From the NCBI GenBank assembly GCA_963796325.1, contig CAWCLF010000004.1, forward strand, positions 92,592 through 156,591: 64,000 nt of DNA, given 5' to 3'. The DNA comes from CAVYGN01 sp963796325. GTDB lineage: Bacteria; Spirochaetota; Brevinematia; Brevinematales; JAOACQ01. The notes under the pieces are model-generated. The model ran no database searches, was not told where the DNA came from, and was given only the letters and a program-made list of their open reading frames with translations. Below are positions 44,070-52,319 of this stretch, in pieces (positions within the stretch are counted from its first letter, which is position 1; every line of letters starts with the position of its first letter). Position numbers and translations under genes: made by a program.

Positions 44070-44438
44070 ATGGCTAGAATCGCGGGAAGAGAAGTTCCTG
44101 GGCATAAAGCTGTATTTATCGGTTTGACATATATATTCGGGATAGGTAAACATAATTCGTCAAGAATCGTCGAAATGGCGAAAATCGATCCCGTTAAGAA
44201 GGTAAAAGACCTTACTGAAGATGAATTGGCCAGAATAAGGGATGTTATTGAAGAACATTTCAAGGTTGAAGGCGATTTAAGAACAGAAGTCGCAATGAAT
44301 ATAAAACGTCTTGTCGATATCGGCTGTTACAGGGGACACAGGCATAAAATCGGCCTGCCTGTAAGGGGCCAGAGGACGAGAACTAACGCGAGAACCCACA
44401 AAGGGCCTCGCAAGAATACGATAGGAACTAAAAAATAA
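44070..44438 (+). CDS. rpsM: 30S ribosomal protein uS13
   Basis: uS13 forms head-to-50S bridges and touches P-site tRNA with its tail. 122 residues: ARIAGREVPGHKAVFIGLTY, GIGKHNSSRI and RGHRHKIGLPVRGQRTRTNA. Normal. Confidence 0.96.
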   Translation: MARIAGREVPGHKAVFIGLTYIFGIGKHNSSRIVEMAKIDPVKKVKDLTEDELARIRDVIEEHFKVEGDLRTEVAMNIKRLVDIGCYRGHRHKIGLPVRGQRTRTNARTHKGPRKNTIGTKK

Positions 44439-44460
44439 CTTTTAGCGGAGGTTAAGGTTA

Positions 44461-44856
44461 ATGGCAAAGAAGGCAGCGCCTGCAGCAAAGAAAAAAAAGG
44501 AAAAGAAAAGTATTCTGGAGGGTATTGCCAATATCAGGGCTACCTTCAATAATACAATCATCAATATTACTGATTTGAACGGGAATTCAGTTTCATGGGC
44601 CAGTTCCGGAAGCGTCGGGTTCAAAGGGACTAAAAAAGGGACTCCTTATGCGGCACAGCTTGCCGCTGAAAAGGCCGTTGAACAGGCAAAATTCCATGGC
44701 GTGCAGTATCTGCACATCAGACTTAAAGGGCCGGGACCCGGCAGGGAATCCGCTATAAGGGCGCTGGATGCAGCCGGTTTGAAGATCAAGACGATGAGGG
44801 ATATTACTCCCATACCGCATAATGGCTGCAGACCCAGGAAAAAGAGAAGAGTATAA
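44461..44856 (+). CDS. rpsK: 30S ribosomal protein uS11
   Basis: uS11 shapes the 30S platform at the E site. 131 residues; a basic Ala/Lys N-terminus (KKAAPAAKKKKEKKSILEG) precedes ANIRATFNNTIINITDLNGN and the end DITPIPHNGCRPRKKRRV. Normal otherwise. Confidence 0.96.
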   Translation: MAKKAAPAAKKKKEKKSILEGIANIRATFNNTIINITDLNGNSVSWASSGSVGFKGTKKGTPYAAQLAAEKAVEQAKFHGVQYLHIRLKGPGPGRESAIRALDAAGLKIKTMRDITPIPHNGCRPRKKRRV

Positions 44857-44871
44857 GAGAGGATATAAAAT

Positions 44872-45504
44872 ATGGGAAGATATATTGGCCCGTCATGCCG
44901 GCTCTGCCGGAGGGAAGGCTTGAGACTCTTTTTGAAGGGTGATAAATGTTACTCTCAAAACTGCACTCTCAACAAAAAATCGAGCGCCCCGGGGAAAGTC
45001 TCGAAATTCAAAAAAAAGCCCACAGAATATGCCACACAGCTTCGTGAAAAGCAGAAGGTGAAAAGATATTACGGACTGTTCGAAAGACAGTTCAGGAGAT
45101 ATTTTGAAATGGCGACCGAACAGAAGGGCGTGACCGGTGAAATGCTGCTTCAGCTTCTTGAAAGGAGACTGGACAGTCTTATACATAAAGCCGGTTTCGC
45201 TCCGTCGAAAAAATCCGCAAGGCAGCTGATCATTCATGGGCATGTGATGGTTAACGGGGTAAAACTTGATATACCATCCTACATTGTTAATCCCGGGGAA
45301 TTGGTTGCTCTGGATGAGAAATCTAAAAATATGGATCTGGTTGTAAAGGCGCTGGAATCTTCGCAGAACAAGGTTTTACCTCCATGGCTTGAAATCGACG
45401 GCAAAAATTTAACGCTAAAGGTCGTTTCAATTCCCACGAGACTGGAAATTAACCCTGAAATAGATATTAAAGAACAGCTCATTGTAGAGCTTTATTCTAA
45501 ATAA
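44872..45504 (+). CDS. rpsD: 30S ribosomal protein uS4, zinc form
   Basis: uS4 nucleates 16S assembly and controls accuracy. 210 residues; N-terminal four-Cys zinc site (CRLC and CYSQNC) and an S4 RNA-binding domain (LDSLIHKAGFAPSKKSARQL, GHVMVNGVKLDIPSYIV). All Zn-capable ribosomal proteins in this window (bL33, bL36, uL24, uS14, uS4) keep their cysteines. Confidence 0.96.
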   Translation: MGRYIGPSCRLCRREGLRLFLKGDKCYSQNCTLNKKSSAPGKVSKFKKKPTEYATQLREKQKVKRYYGLFERQFRRYFEMATEQKGVTGEMLLQLLERRLDSLIHKAGFAPSKKSARQLIIHGHVMVNGVKLDIPSYIVNPGELVALDEKSKNMDLVVKALESSQNKVLPPWLEIDGKNLTLKVVSIPTRLEINPEIDIKEQLIVELYSK

Positions 45505-45536
45505 TTGATCTCTTTTAAAAGTTATGGAGGAATGAA

Positions 45537-46562
45537 ATGTCTCAAAAAGGTTTATTAAAAGACATAATGCTTCCTTATGAGATAAAATACGAAAAGTTTA
45601 CCTATACGCCTTTTTACGGAAAATTTGTAATTTATCCGTTTGAGAAGGGCGTCGGTGTTACAATAGCAAATTCCTTGAGAAGGGTGCTCTTGAGCTCAAT
45701 ACCCGGTTATGCTATTACTTCAATCAAGTTTGAAGGCATCAATCATGAATTCGAACCGATCAAAGGCGTAAAAGAGGATTTGACAGACATTATACTTGCC
45801 ATTAAAAAAATAAGGATACTTCTCAATGACGGCAGCGAAAAGAAGATAATAAGGGTTACTAAATCGGGGAAAGGGGAACTTACCGCCAAGGATTTTGCAG
45901 TCGATCCGACTGTTGAAATAATTAATTCCGATCTGAAAATAGCTACACTTAACTCAGAAGCCGATCTGTCTATGGATGTCCAGATCGAATATGGCAGGGG
46001 TTACCGGTCTGCGGAAGACCTTTTTGATTCCAATTCAGTTATTTCCGTAATTCCTGTAGACTCCATATTTTCACCGGTTGTCAGGGTAAATTACATTATC
46101 GAGGATTTCCGTGTCGGGGAAAAGACCGACTGCGAAAAGATAGTGATGGAAGTATGGACATCGGGAGCTATGGCCCCGCTTGACTCCGTTTCCAAAGCCG
46201 CTTCGATTTTAAAGAAATATTTTTCTCTCCTTACCGAGTTTGAACCTGAGGAAGAGGAAGGCGAAGCCGGTGAAATTGCCGAAACATCGGCTGCAAATGA
46301 CATACTCAATAAGCCTATTACAGAACTGGACCTATCGGTCCGTTCATTTAACTGCCTGAAAAGCTCCAATATCAACACGATAGGCGATCTTCTGAATTAC
46401 GACAAAAATTCACTGATGAAGATAAAGAATTTCGGGAAAAAATCATTCACTGAAATATCTGAAAAACTGCAGATTTACGGTCTTAGTCTGGAAGAAAATC
46501 CGGAAGAGAATCACGATATTGAAAGCGCAAGTGAGATGGAAGAATTCGAGGAAGGAGAATAA
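45537..46562 (+). CDS. rpoA: RNA polymerase alpha subunit
   Basis: Alpha dimerises to start polymerase assembly and contacts UP elements and activators through its C-terminal domain. 341 residues: NTD with TIANSLRRVLLSSIPGYAIT and the RGYRSAE region; an acidic linker (EFEPEEEEGEAGEIAE, about 235-250); CTD with DLSVRSFNCLKSSNINTIGD and ending in an acidic tail (SEMEEFEEGE). Strong GGAGG ribosome site. Confidence 0.97.
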   Translation: MSQKGLLKDIMLPYEIKYEKFTYTPFYGKFVIYPFEKGVGVTIANSLRRVLLSSIPGYAITSIKFEGINHEFEPIKGVKEDLTDIILAIKKIRILLNDGSEKKIIRVTKSGKGELTAKDFAVDPTVEIINSDLKIATLNSEADLSMDVQIEYGRGYRSAEDLFDSNSVISVIPVDSIFSPVVRVNYIIEDFRVGEKTDCEKIVMEVWTSGAMAPLDSVSKAASILKKYFSLLTEFEPEEEEGEAGEIAETSAANDILNKPITELDLSVRSFNCLKSSNINTIGDLLNYDKNSLMKIKNFGKKSFTEISEKLQIYGLSLEENPEENHDIESASEMEEFEEGE

Positions 46563-46565
46563 AAA

Positions 46566-47126
46566 ATGAGGCATGGCGATAAAGTTGCTAAACTCAGCAG
46601 GAACACTTCGCATAGAAAGGCCCTTTTAAGGAATCTGGCGTCATCGCTGTTCAAATATGAAAATATTAAAACGACAGTAGAGAAAGCCAAAGCCCTTAGG
46701 CCGTATGCAGAAAAATTAATCACCAAAGCGAAAAACGATACTATAACGGCAAAGAGGATCGTATATCAAAACATAAGGGACCGGAGCGTCTTGAAGAAAC
46801 TGTTCGAAGATATAGCAGCCAGATATAAAAACAGGAACGGCGGCTATACAAGGATTTACAAGCTCGGTCAGCGTACTTCGGACGGATCTGAAATGGCTAT
46901 AATCGAACTGGTTGAAGAATCATTGACCAAATCGCCGCCCTCGGCCGAGACTGCCCCTGTGCAGGCTTCAGAAGAAAACGCTCCTGTTAAAAAAACCTCA
47001 AAAACAGGCAGAAAAACAACTTCAAAGCCGGCTTCAAAGTCAACTTCCGGGAAAAAGAGTGAAAAATCGGAAAAGCAGTCTAAAGAAGCTCCTGCTTCCG
47101 ATTCTCCTTCAACTGAAGTTTCCTGA
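46566..47126 (+). CDS. rplQ: 50S ribosomal protein bL17 with a basic/Ser-rich C-terminal tail
   Basis: bL17 lies near the tunnel exit. The core (1-118) is ordinary: MRHGDKVAKLSRNTSHRKAL and YTRIYKLGQRTSDGSEMAII. A tail of about 68 residues rich in Lys, Ser, Thr, Ala and Pro follows, giving 186 residues where about 120-130 is usual. Its stop codon is directly followed by the hom stop codon on the other strand, leaving no room for a terminator between them. Confidence 0.96.
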   Translation: MRHGDKVAKLSRNTSHRKALLRNLASSLFKYENIKTTVEKAKALRPYAEKLITKAKNDTITAKRIVYQNIRDRSVLKKLFEDIAARYKNRNGGYTRIYKLGQRTSDGSEMAIIELVEESLTKSPPSAETAPVQASEENAPVKKTSKTGRKTTSKPASKSTSGKKSEKSEKQSKEAPASDSPSTEVS

Positions 47127-48413
47127 TTATTCCATAATCCTGAGCAGGACTCCGCGCTGCCTGGTAAAATCCAGCTTTTCTATCTGGTCGAATGCATTGA
47201 TAATATCCTTTTCGAATGCGCTGTGAGTGGTCATAATAATAGGGACATAATCGGTTTTGCTCCTTTCCTTCTGAATGACCGAAGCTATACTTATATTATT
47301 GGCTCCGAATATCCCCGATATCCTGCTTAAGACTCCCGGCTTGTCGAGTGCGCTGAACCTCACGTAATACCTTGTCTCGATATCTCCTATGCTTTTCTGC
47401 CTGTAGCTGTTGCCGGCATGATATTTCATTGTTGTCAGCGGATTTTGAATCGATTTTGCTATGTCGACAATATCGGCTATAACTGCTGTGGCTGTCGGCA
47501 GCGAACCCGCTCCCCTTCCGTAATACATCGAGTTTCCCAGGTATGCGCTTTCAATAAGAACCGCATTAAATTCGTTCCTTACAAAAGACAACTGGTTTTT
47601 CATCGGGACCAGGGTGGGATTGACCCGCACTTCGACTGTCCCGTCCGGATCCAGTTTTGCAATAGCCAGCAGCTTGAGGACATATCCGAGTTCGGCGGCA
47701 TCTTTAATATCCTGCAGCTGGATGTTTTCAATACCTTCCACGTAAACATTCCCGAAATTAACAGGCGTATTATATGCGAGTTCCGCAAGTATGGAAATCT
47801 TATGGGCGGCATCTATTCCCCTGATATCGAGGGACGGGTCGGCTTCTGCGAAGCCGAGGCGCTGAGCCTGCTTGAGCGCTGTTGAAAAACTGAGGTTTTC
47901 TTCGTACATTCTGGTGAGGATATAATTTGTTGTTCCGTTGACAATTCCATAAATTGACCTGATATTGTCTCCTACCAGGGCGTCGCTGACTGTCCTTATG
48001 ACAGGAATGCCTCCGCAGACGCTGGCTTCGAATCCGATAGACCTTCCGGTTTTTGCAGCCAGCCTGAACAGATCTGTGCCCTTTTCGGCAAGAAGAGCCT
48101 TATTGGCTGTAACGACGTTTTTACCTCTTTCAAGAGATTCTTTAATCAGGGAGTAACTGAAGCCTGTTCCTCCTACGAGTTCTATGACAATATCCACTTC
48201 CTTATCGGAAAGGGCTTCCCTGTAATCTGTCGATTTTTTTGCATTTCCTGTATCGACATGTCTGTCGGCGGTCCAGTCGGTATCGATAATATATTTTAGT
48301 TTTATTTCGACGCCGCTTTTCAAAAATATCGATTTGCAGTCGTCATGCAGGATTTTAACGACTCCGCTGCCGATAGTGCCGAAGCCTACAAGAGCTATAC
48401 CGACCTCAGGCAT
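47127..48413 (-). CDS. hom: Homoserine dehydrogenase
   Basis: Reduces aspartate semialdehyde to homoserine with NAD(P)H, the branch point to threonine and methionine. 428 residues: Rossmann motif GFGTIGSGVV (about 10-19), catalytic-region NKALLAEKG, GIVNGTTNYILTRM and GFAEADPSLDIRGIDAAHK. A C-terminal ACT domain (about 350-428) would sense an amino acid, probably threonine. It is monofunctional (no aspartokinase domain). GGAGGAA ribosome site. A long structured leader precedes it. Confidence 0.96.
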   Translation of the reverse strand: MPEVGIALVGFGTIGSGVVKILHDDCKSIFLKSGVEIKLKYIIDTDWTADRHVDTGNAKKSTDYREALSDKEVDIVIELVGGTGFSYSLIKESLERGKNVVTANKALLAEKGTDLFRLAAKTGRSIGFEASVCGGIPVIRTVSDALVGDNIRSIYGIVNGTTNYILTRMYEENLSFSTALKQAQRLGFAEADPSLDIRGIDAAHKISILAELAYNTPVNFGNVYVEGIENIQLQDIKDAAELGYVLKLLAIAKLDPDGTVEVRVNPTLVPMKNQLSFVRNEFNAVLIESAYLGNSMYYGRGAGSLPTATAVIADIVDIAKSIQNPLTTMKYHAGNSYRQKSIGDIETRYYVRFSALDKPGVLSRISGIFGANNISIASVIQKERSKTDYVPIIMTTHSAFEKDIINAFDQIEKLDFTRQRGVLLRIME

Positions 48414-48600
48414 AAATTCCTCCGCTATTAAGCAGTTTAAGGCAAGGGTGGTTCCCTTAGGGCCCTGAAGGTCCCTAAGGACCTAAGGGCTAAAAAGTGG
48501 CTTTTTAAAAAAGTACAGATTGCAGAAACCAATAATTCCGCCCTGTGGGCACTACTTTGCCGAGCTAAGTGCGAGGTTATTGGAAGTGCCCGCAAATAAG
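48414..48600 (-). promoter_or_regulatory. Structured 5' leader of hom, pseudoknot candidate
   Basis: The predicted hom transcript starts near 48599, giving a leader of about 185 nt. Two perfect 7-bp helices interleave: GGGCACT (48591-48585 in the RNA sense) with AGTGCCC (48553-48547), and CCAATAA (48583-48577) with TTATTGG (48535-48529). The order arm1-arm2-arm1'-arm2' is a pseudoknot. Nearer the start codon, CCCTTAGG (48489-48482) and CCTTAGGG (48480-48473) can each pair with the CCCTAAGGG at 48462-48454, so two exclusive hairpins exist. A GCCC-ACA-GGGC hairpin (48550-48540) competes with the first helix. It matches no riboswitch class that I can recall; a dispersed repeat or ncRNA is the alternative. 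Confidence 0.5.
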
Positions 48601-48605
48601 TTGAT

Positions 48606-48634
48606 ATTATATAACAAAAATGGATGCCTGTAAA
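48606..48634 (-). promoter_or_regulatory. Promoter of hom
   Basis: On the minus strand TTTACA (48634-48629), a 17-bp spacer and TATAAT (48611-48606). The heptamer-repeat array starts two bases upstream of the -35 box. Confidence 0.65.
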
Positions 48635-48635
48635 G

Positions 48636-48746
48636 AAGTAACGAGTATACGGTTACCGGTTACTCGATACTCTTGACTGCCGACACTCTTGACTATCGAC
48701 TGTCGACTGAGTCTGCCGACTGTCGACTGTTGACTTTCGACTGACA
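48636..48746. repeat. Heptamer-repeat array 7
   Basis: A composite array between the divergent hom and gatB promoters. The left end carries GTAACGA/GAGTATA and TTACTCGATACTC units like the right end of array 3; the rest is GACTGCC/GACTATC/GACTGTC units. The last TTGACT doubles as the gatB -35 box. Confidence 0.8.
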
Positions 48747-48758
48747 CCGATATACAAT
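48730..48758 (+). promoter_or_regulatory. Promoter of the gatB operon, -35 box inside a repeat array
   Basis: TTGACT (48730-48735), part of array 7, and TACAAT (48753-48758) are 17 bp apart, 34 bp before the gatB start codon. Confidence 0.6.
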
Positions 48759-48791
48759 GTTTCCTGCCTGAATCAGGGATGGGAGGAAAAG

Positions 48792-50234
48792 ATGGGATAC
48801 GAGCCTGTTATCGGACTTGAGGTTCATGTCCAGCTTAACACGAAAACAAAAATATTCTGTTCATGTTCGACAGAGTTCGGCACTCCCCCAAATACCCATG
48901 TCTGTCCTGTCTGCATGGGGCAGCCCGGAGTGCTTCCCGTATTGAACGGCGAAGCCCTCGGAAAAGCGATAAAGGCGGGCCTTGCCCTTGACTGTGAAAT
49001 ACCCGGATCTTCAAAATTCGACAGGAAAAACTATTTTTACCCGGATCTTCCCAAAGGTTATCAGATATCGCAATTCGATTTTCCGATTGCTGTAAAGGGG
49101 AGCCTTGAAATAGACCTGCCTGGAGGCCGGATAAAAAAGATAGGCATTACAAGGGCCCACATGGAGGAAGATGCAGGCAAGCTTATACATGGCGAAGGTA
49201 AAAGCTATAGTTATGTTGATCTGAACAGGGCCGGAGTGCCGCTCTTAGAAATAGTTTCGGAACCGGACATACGTTCGAGCGAAGAAGCTTATTATTACCT
49301 GAAAGAACTGAGGAACGTGATGAAATATATCGGGGTCAGCGATGTAAATATGGAAGAGGGGAGCCTGCGTTGCGATGCAAATGTGAGCCTGCGCCCGGAA
49401 GGGGAACAAAAATTCGGAACGAAGGTGGAAATAAAAAACATGAATTCATTTAACGGAGTCAGGCACGCCATTGACTATGAAATAGAAAGGCAGAAAGGAC
49501 TGCTCGGCGAGGGTAAAGCGATAGTCCAGGAAACGATGTTATACGACGCCGCCGTCAATAAAACATTTCCGATGAGAAGCAAAGAAGAGGCAAACGATTA
49601 CAGGTATTTTCCCGAACCGGACCTCCCTCCGGTCAGGATAGGACCTGATGAAATCGAAAAGATCAAAAAATCGATCCCGGAATTGCCCAGGCAGAGGAAG
49701 CTCAGGTTTATACATGAATACGGGCTGGGAATGCAGGAGGCGGAAACACTGACGGATGACCGGGAGCTTGCCGATTATTTCGAAGAAACCGCGGGTAAAA
49801 CAAAAGCCGGCCCTAAAAAAGCAGTGAATTGGATATTAAGTGAAACAAATGCATATATCAATTCGATGAAAATATCGTTCCCTGATTTCAGCAAAAAGGT
49901 GCCTCCTGAATCTTCAGGCGAACTCCTCTCGCTGATCGAAGACGGGAGCATAAGCGGGAAAATGGCTAAAGAGATATACGGCAAGATGGTTGAAACCGGG
50001 AAAACGCCCTCTGCAATAATTGAAAAAGACGGCTATAAACAAATGTCGGACACCGGGGAAATCGAAAAAATCGTTGCAGAAATTTTAAATAAATACCCTT
50101 CCGAAGTAAAAAAATATAAAGACGGAAATGAGAAGGTCATAAGTTTTTTTGTAGGCGAAATAATGAAAGCTACGAAGGGAAGCGCAAATCCTAAATCGGT
50201 CAATGAAATTTTAAGGAATGAACTGAAGTCCTGA
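48792..50234 (+). CDS. gatB: Asp-tRNA(Asn)/Glu-tRNA(Gln) amidotransferase subunit B
   Basis: GatB binds and activates mischarged Glu-tRNA(Gln) or Asp-tRNA(Asn) for amidation by GatA. 480 residues: YEPVIGLEVHVQLNTKTKIF, the zinc-site cysteines in FCSCSTEFG and CPVCMGQPG, RKNYFYPDLPKGYQISQ, and a C-terminal YqeY-like tail domain (about 330-480). gatA and gatC are not in the window. It begins an operon whose later genes are unrelated. GGGAGG ribosome site. Confidence 0.96.
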   Translation: MGYEPVIGLEVHVQLNTKTKIFCSCSTEFGTPPNTHVCPVCMGQPGVLPVLNGEALGKAIKAGLALDCEIPGSSKFDRKNYFYPDLPKGYQISQFDFPIAVKGSLEIDLPGGRIKKIGITRAHMEEDAGKLIHGEGKSYSYVDLNRAGVPLLEIVSEPDIRSSEEAYYYLKELRNVMKYIGVSDVNMEEGSLRCDANVSLRPEGEQKFGTKVEIKNMNSFNGVRHAIDYEIERQKGLLGEGKAIVQETMLYDAAVNKTFPMRSKEEANDYRYFPEPDLPPVRIGPDEIEKIKKSIPELPRQRKLRFIHEYGLGMQEAETLTDDRELADYFEETAGKTKAGPKKAVNWILSETNAYINSMKISFPDFSKKVPPESSGELLSLIEDGSISGKMAKEIYGKMVETGKTPSAIIEKDGYKQMSDTGEIEKIVAEILNKYPSEVKKYKDGNEKVISFFVGEIMKATKGSANPKSVNEILRNELKS

Positions 50235-50247
50235 ATTTGGAATAATA

Positions 50248-51282
50248 ATGAAATTTATATGCTTTCTATTTTTAATATTTGCGGCCGGTTTGTACGCCGA
50301 CGACGGGATTGTAATCAACGCCGTCGGAGATACTATGATAGGTACGCTTTATCCATGCAGGATTCTTCCTCCTGAGGATGGGAAATCCTCTTTTCAATTC
50401 GTTGAAGGGTATCTGACAAACGGCAACCCGGATATTGTCCTCGCCAACCTGGAGGGGGCAGCGACTTATTATACAAAAACTTATAAGGATGAAAAGAGAG
50501 GCCGGACTTTTGCTTTCAGGATGCCGCCGGAGTATCTCAAATATCTGAACCAGGCGCATATAAGCGTAGTAAATCAGGCGAATAATCATGCAATGGATTT
50601 CGGTGAAAGGGGGTTCCTGGATACAAGGAAATTCCTTGATTCTTACGGGATAAAATATACAGGACTTAAGAACGAAGTCCTGTCCCTTAATATCAGGGGA
50701 AGGAAAATCGCAGTAATCGGATTTGCATGGTTCGATTTTGCGAATAATATCTTAAAAGAGGATGAGTTCATACCTTTCATAAGGGAGGTATCGCTTACCA
50801 GCGATATAGTTATTGTTGAAGTCCATGGGGGTGCAGAAGGTGTAAATTATACTCATGTAAGCGACAGGATGGAATATTTAGGACCCGAACAGAGGGGCGA
50901 CATGGTCAGATTTTCACATCTTGCAATCGATAACGGAGCTTCGATAGTCCTCGGATCGGGACCCCATGTCCCCCGTGCGATGGAGATATATAAAAATAAA
51001 CTCATAGCTTATTCACTGGGAAATTTTGTAACCTACGGCATGTTCAGCATGGACGGTTATATGAAGTACAGCCTGATATTGAATGCCTGCCTTGACTCGA
51101 AAGGAGATTTTGTGAGAGGCAGGATCACTCCTCTCGTATTATGCAGCGACGGGCCGTACAGGGGAATTCCTTATTATGACACTGGGAAAACAGTCATTAA
51201 AATAATATCGGAGCTTTCAAAGACCGATATTGCCAATAATGCTCTTTTCATTTCAGACGACGGAACATTATCTGTTATGTAA
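50248..51282 (+). CDS. CapA/PgsA-family exported metallophosphatase-like protein
   Basis: The 344-residue protein has a short signal peptide (MKFICFLFLIFAAGLYAD, cleavage near Ala-Asp) and then VINAVGDTMIG, the metal-binding opening of the CapA/PgsA metallophosphatase fold. NLEGA, QANNHAMDFGERGFLDT and a GSGPHVPRAMEIYKNKLIAY-type His segment (SLGNFV next) follow. CapA relatives take part in poly-gamma-glutamate capsule export, but no pgsBC genes are present, so a periplasmic phosphoesterase of unknown substrate is the safer call. Thirteen bases after gatB, probably cotranscribed. Confidence 0.85.
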   Translation: MKFICFLFLIFAAGLYADDGIVINAVGDTMIGTLYPCRILPPEDGKSSFQFVEGYLTNGNPDIVLANLEGAATYYTKTYKDEKRGRTFAFRMPPEYLKYLNQAHISVVNQANNHAMDFGERGFLDTRKFLDSYGIKYTGLKNEVLSLNIRGRKIAVIGFAWFDFANNILKEDEFIPFIREVSLTSDIVIVEVHGGAEGVNYTHVSDRMEYLGPEQRGDMVRFSHLAIDNGASIVLGSGPHVPRAMEIYKNKLIAYSLGNFVTYGMFSMDGYMKYSLILNACLDSKGDFVRGRITPLVLCSDGPYRGIPYYDTGKTVIKIISELSKTDIANNALFISDDGTLSVM

Positions 51283-51320
51283 TATGAAGTTTATATCCAA
51301 TATTAAACATGCGGGGTAAT

Positions 51321-52307
51321 ATGAATGTATCGATAATCGGAGCCGGAGGATGGGGAACAGCCCTGTCAATAATTGCTTCGAAAAAAAATAAAGTGAATTT
51401 GTGGGTATACAGCGACGAGGAAGCCCGTCCGATCATTGAAAAAAGGGAAAATCCCGATTACCTGCCGGGAATCAGCATACCGGCTGAAATAAAAATAATT
51501 ACTGATGTAAAAGCGGCTGTACAGGCCGATATCCTTATTTTTGCCGTTCCTTCAAAATATTTGAGGGATACAGCCGTAAGATTTGCCGGACTTATCGATC
51601 CGGGCAACATTCTGGTAAGCGCGGTTAAGGGATTTGAATTTCCTTCCGGGAAAAGAATGAGCCGGGTTCTTAATGAAGAATTGCCGCATAACAGGGAAAT
51701 CGTTGTTATTTCAGGACCTTCCCATGCTGAAGAAGTTGCACGCGGAATTCCGACAAGCATTGTTGCCGCTTCGAATACGGATAAAGCGTCAGGAATAATC
51801 CAGGAAGCTCTCTCAACCGATAATTTCAGGCTCTACCGCAATCCGGACATGCTTGGCGTCGAGACAGCGGCGGCAGTCAAAAACGTCATTGCAATTGCGG
51901 CAGGGATATTGAGAGGCCTTGAACTTGGCGACAATACGATGGCCGCTTTAATTACAAGGGGTCTTGCTGAAATGAAGAGGCTTGGCGTGAGATTAGGCGC
52001 TAATGCGGAGACCTTTAACGGGCTTGCCGGGATAGGGGATCTTATTGTTACATGCCAGAGCCGTTTCAGCCGTAATGGAAGGGTGGGCGAAGAATTATCC
52101 AGGGGGATAAAGATAAATAATATCATATCTTCGATGAAAATGGTCGCTGAAGGCGTTGAAACAGTCAAAACGGTCGTGCGGATGGAAAAAGACCTTGATA
52201 TTGAGATGCCGGTGTCTCATGCCGTTAATGATATTATCGAAGGGAATATAACTCCTGCCGAAGCCCTAAGGAACCTCATGTCGAGATCCCTGAAGGATGA
52301 ATTTTAA
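51321..52307 (+). CDS. gpsA: Glycerol-3-phosphate dehydrogenase [NAD(P)+]
   Basis: Makes sn-glycerol-3-phosphate from dihydroxyacetone phosphate for phospholipids. 328 residues from the ATG at 51321 (GGGG upstream; an ATG 12 bases earlier is less well placed). Rossmann GAGGWGTALS at the start, SAVKGFE, SGPSHAEEVARGIPTSIVAA, and the catalytic AAVKNVIAIAAGI Lys region. Second gene after gatB in the same direction. Confidence 0.96.
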   Translation: MNVSIIGAGGWGTALSIIASKKNKVNLWVYSDEEARPIIEKRENPDYLPGISIPAEIKIITDVKAAVQADILIFAVPSKYLRDTAVRFAGLIDPGNILVSAVKGFEFPSGKRMSRVLNEELPHNREIVVISGPSHAEEVARGIPTSIVAASNTDKASGIIQEALSTDNFRLYRNPDMLGVETAAAVKNVIAIAAGILRGLELGDNTMAALITRGLAEMKRLGVRLGANAETFNGLAGIGDLIVTCQSRFSRNGRVGEELSRGIKINNIISSMKMVAEGVETVKTVVRMEKDLDIEMPVSHAVNDIIEGNITPAEALRNLMSRSLKDEF

Positions 52308-52319
52308 AGAGGTTATAGA

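Noticed and set aside
48484..48510. Intrinsic terminator from the AAAAAG/CTTTTT pair downstream of the CCTAAGG hairpin
   Set aside because: The stem is only six A-T rich pairs with a 3-nt loop, and it lies inside the predicted hom leader, so it is unlikely to stop transcription by itself.
48414..48600. Known SAM, THF or T-box leader before hom
   Set aside because: I looked for the conserved cores of these classes and found none; no T-box sequence and no U-run terminator follow the hairpins.
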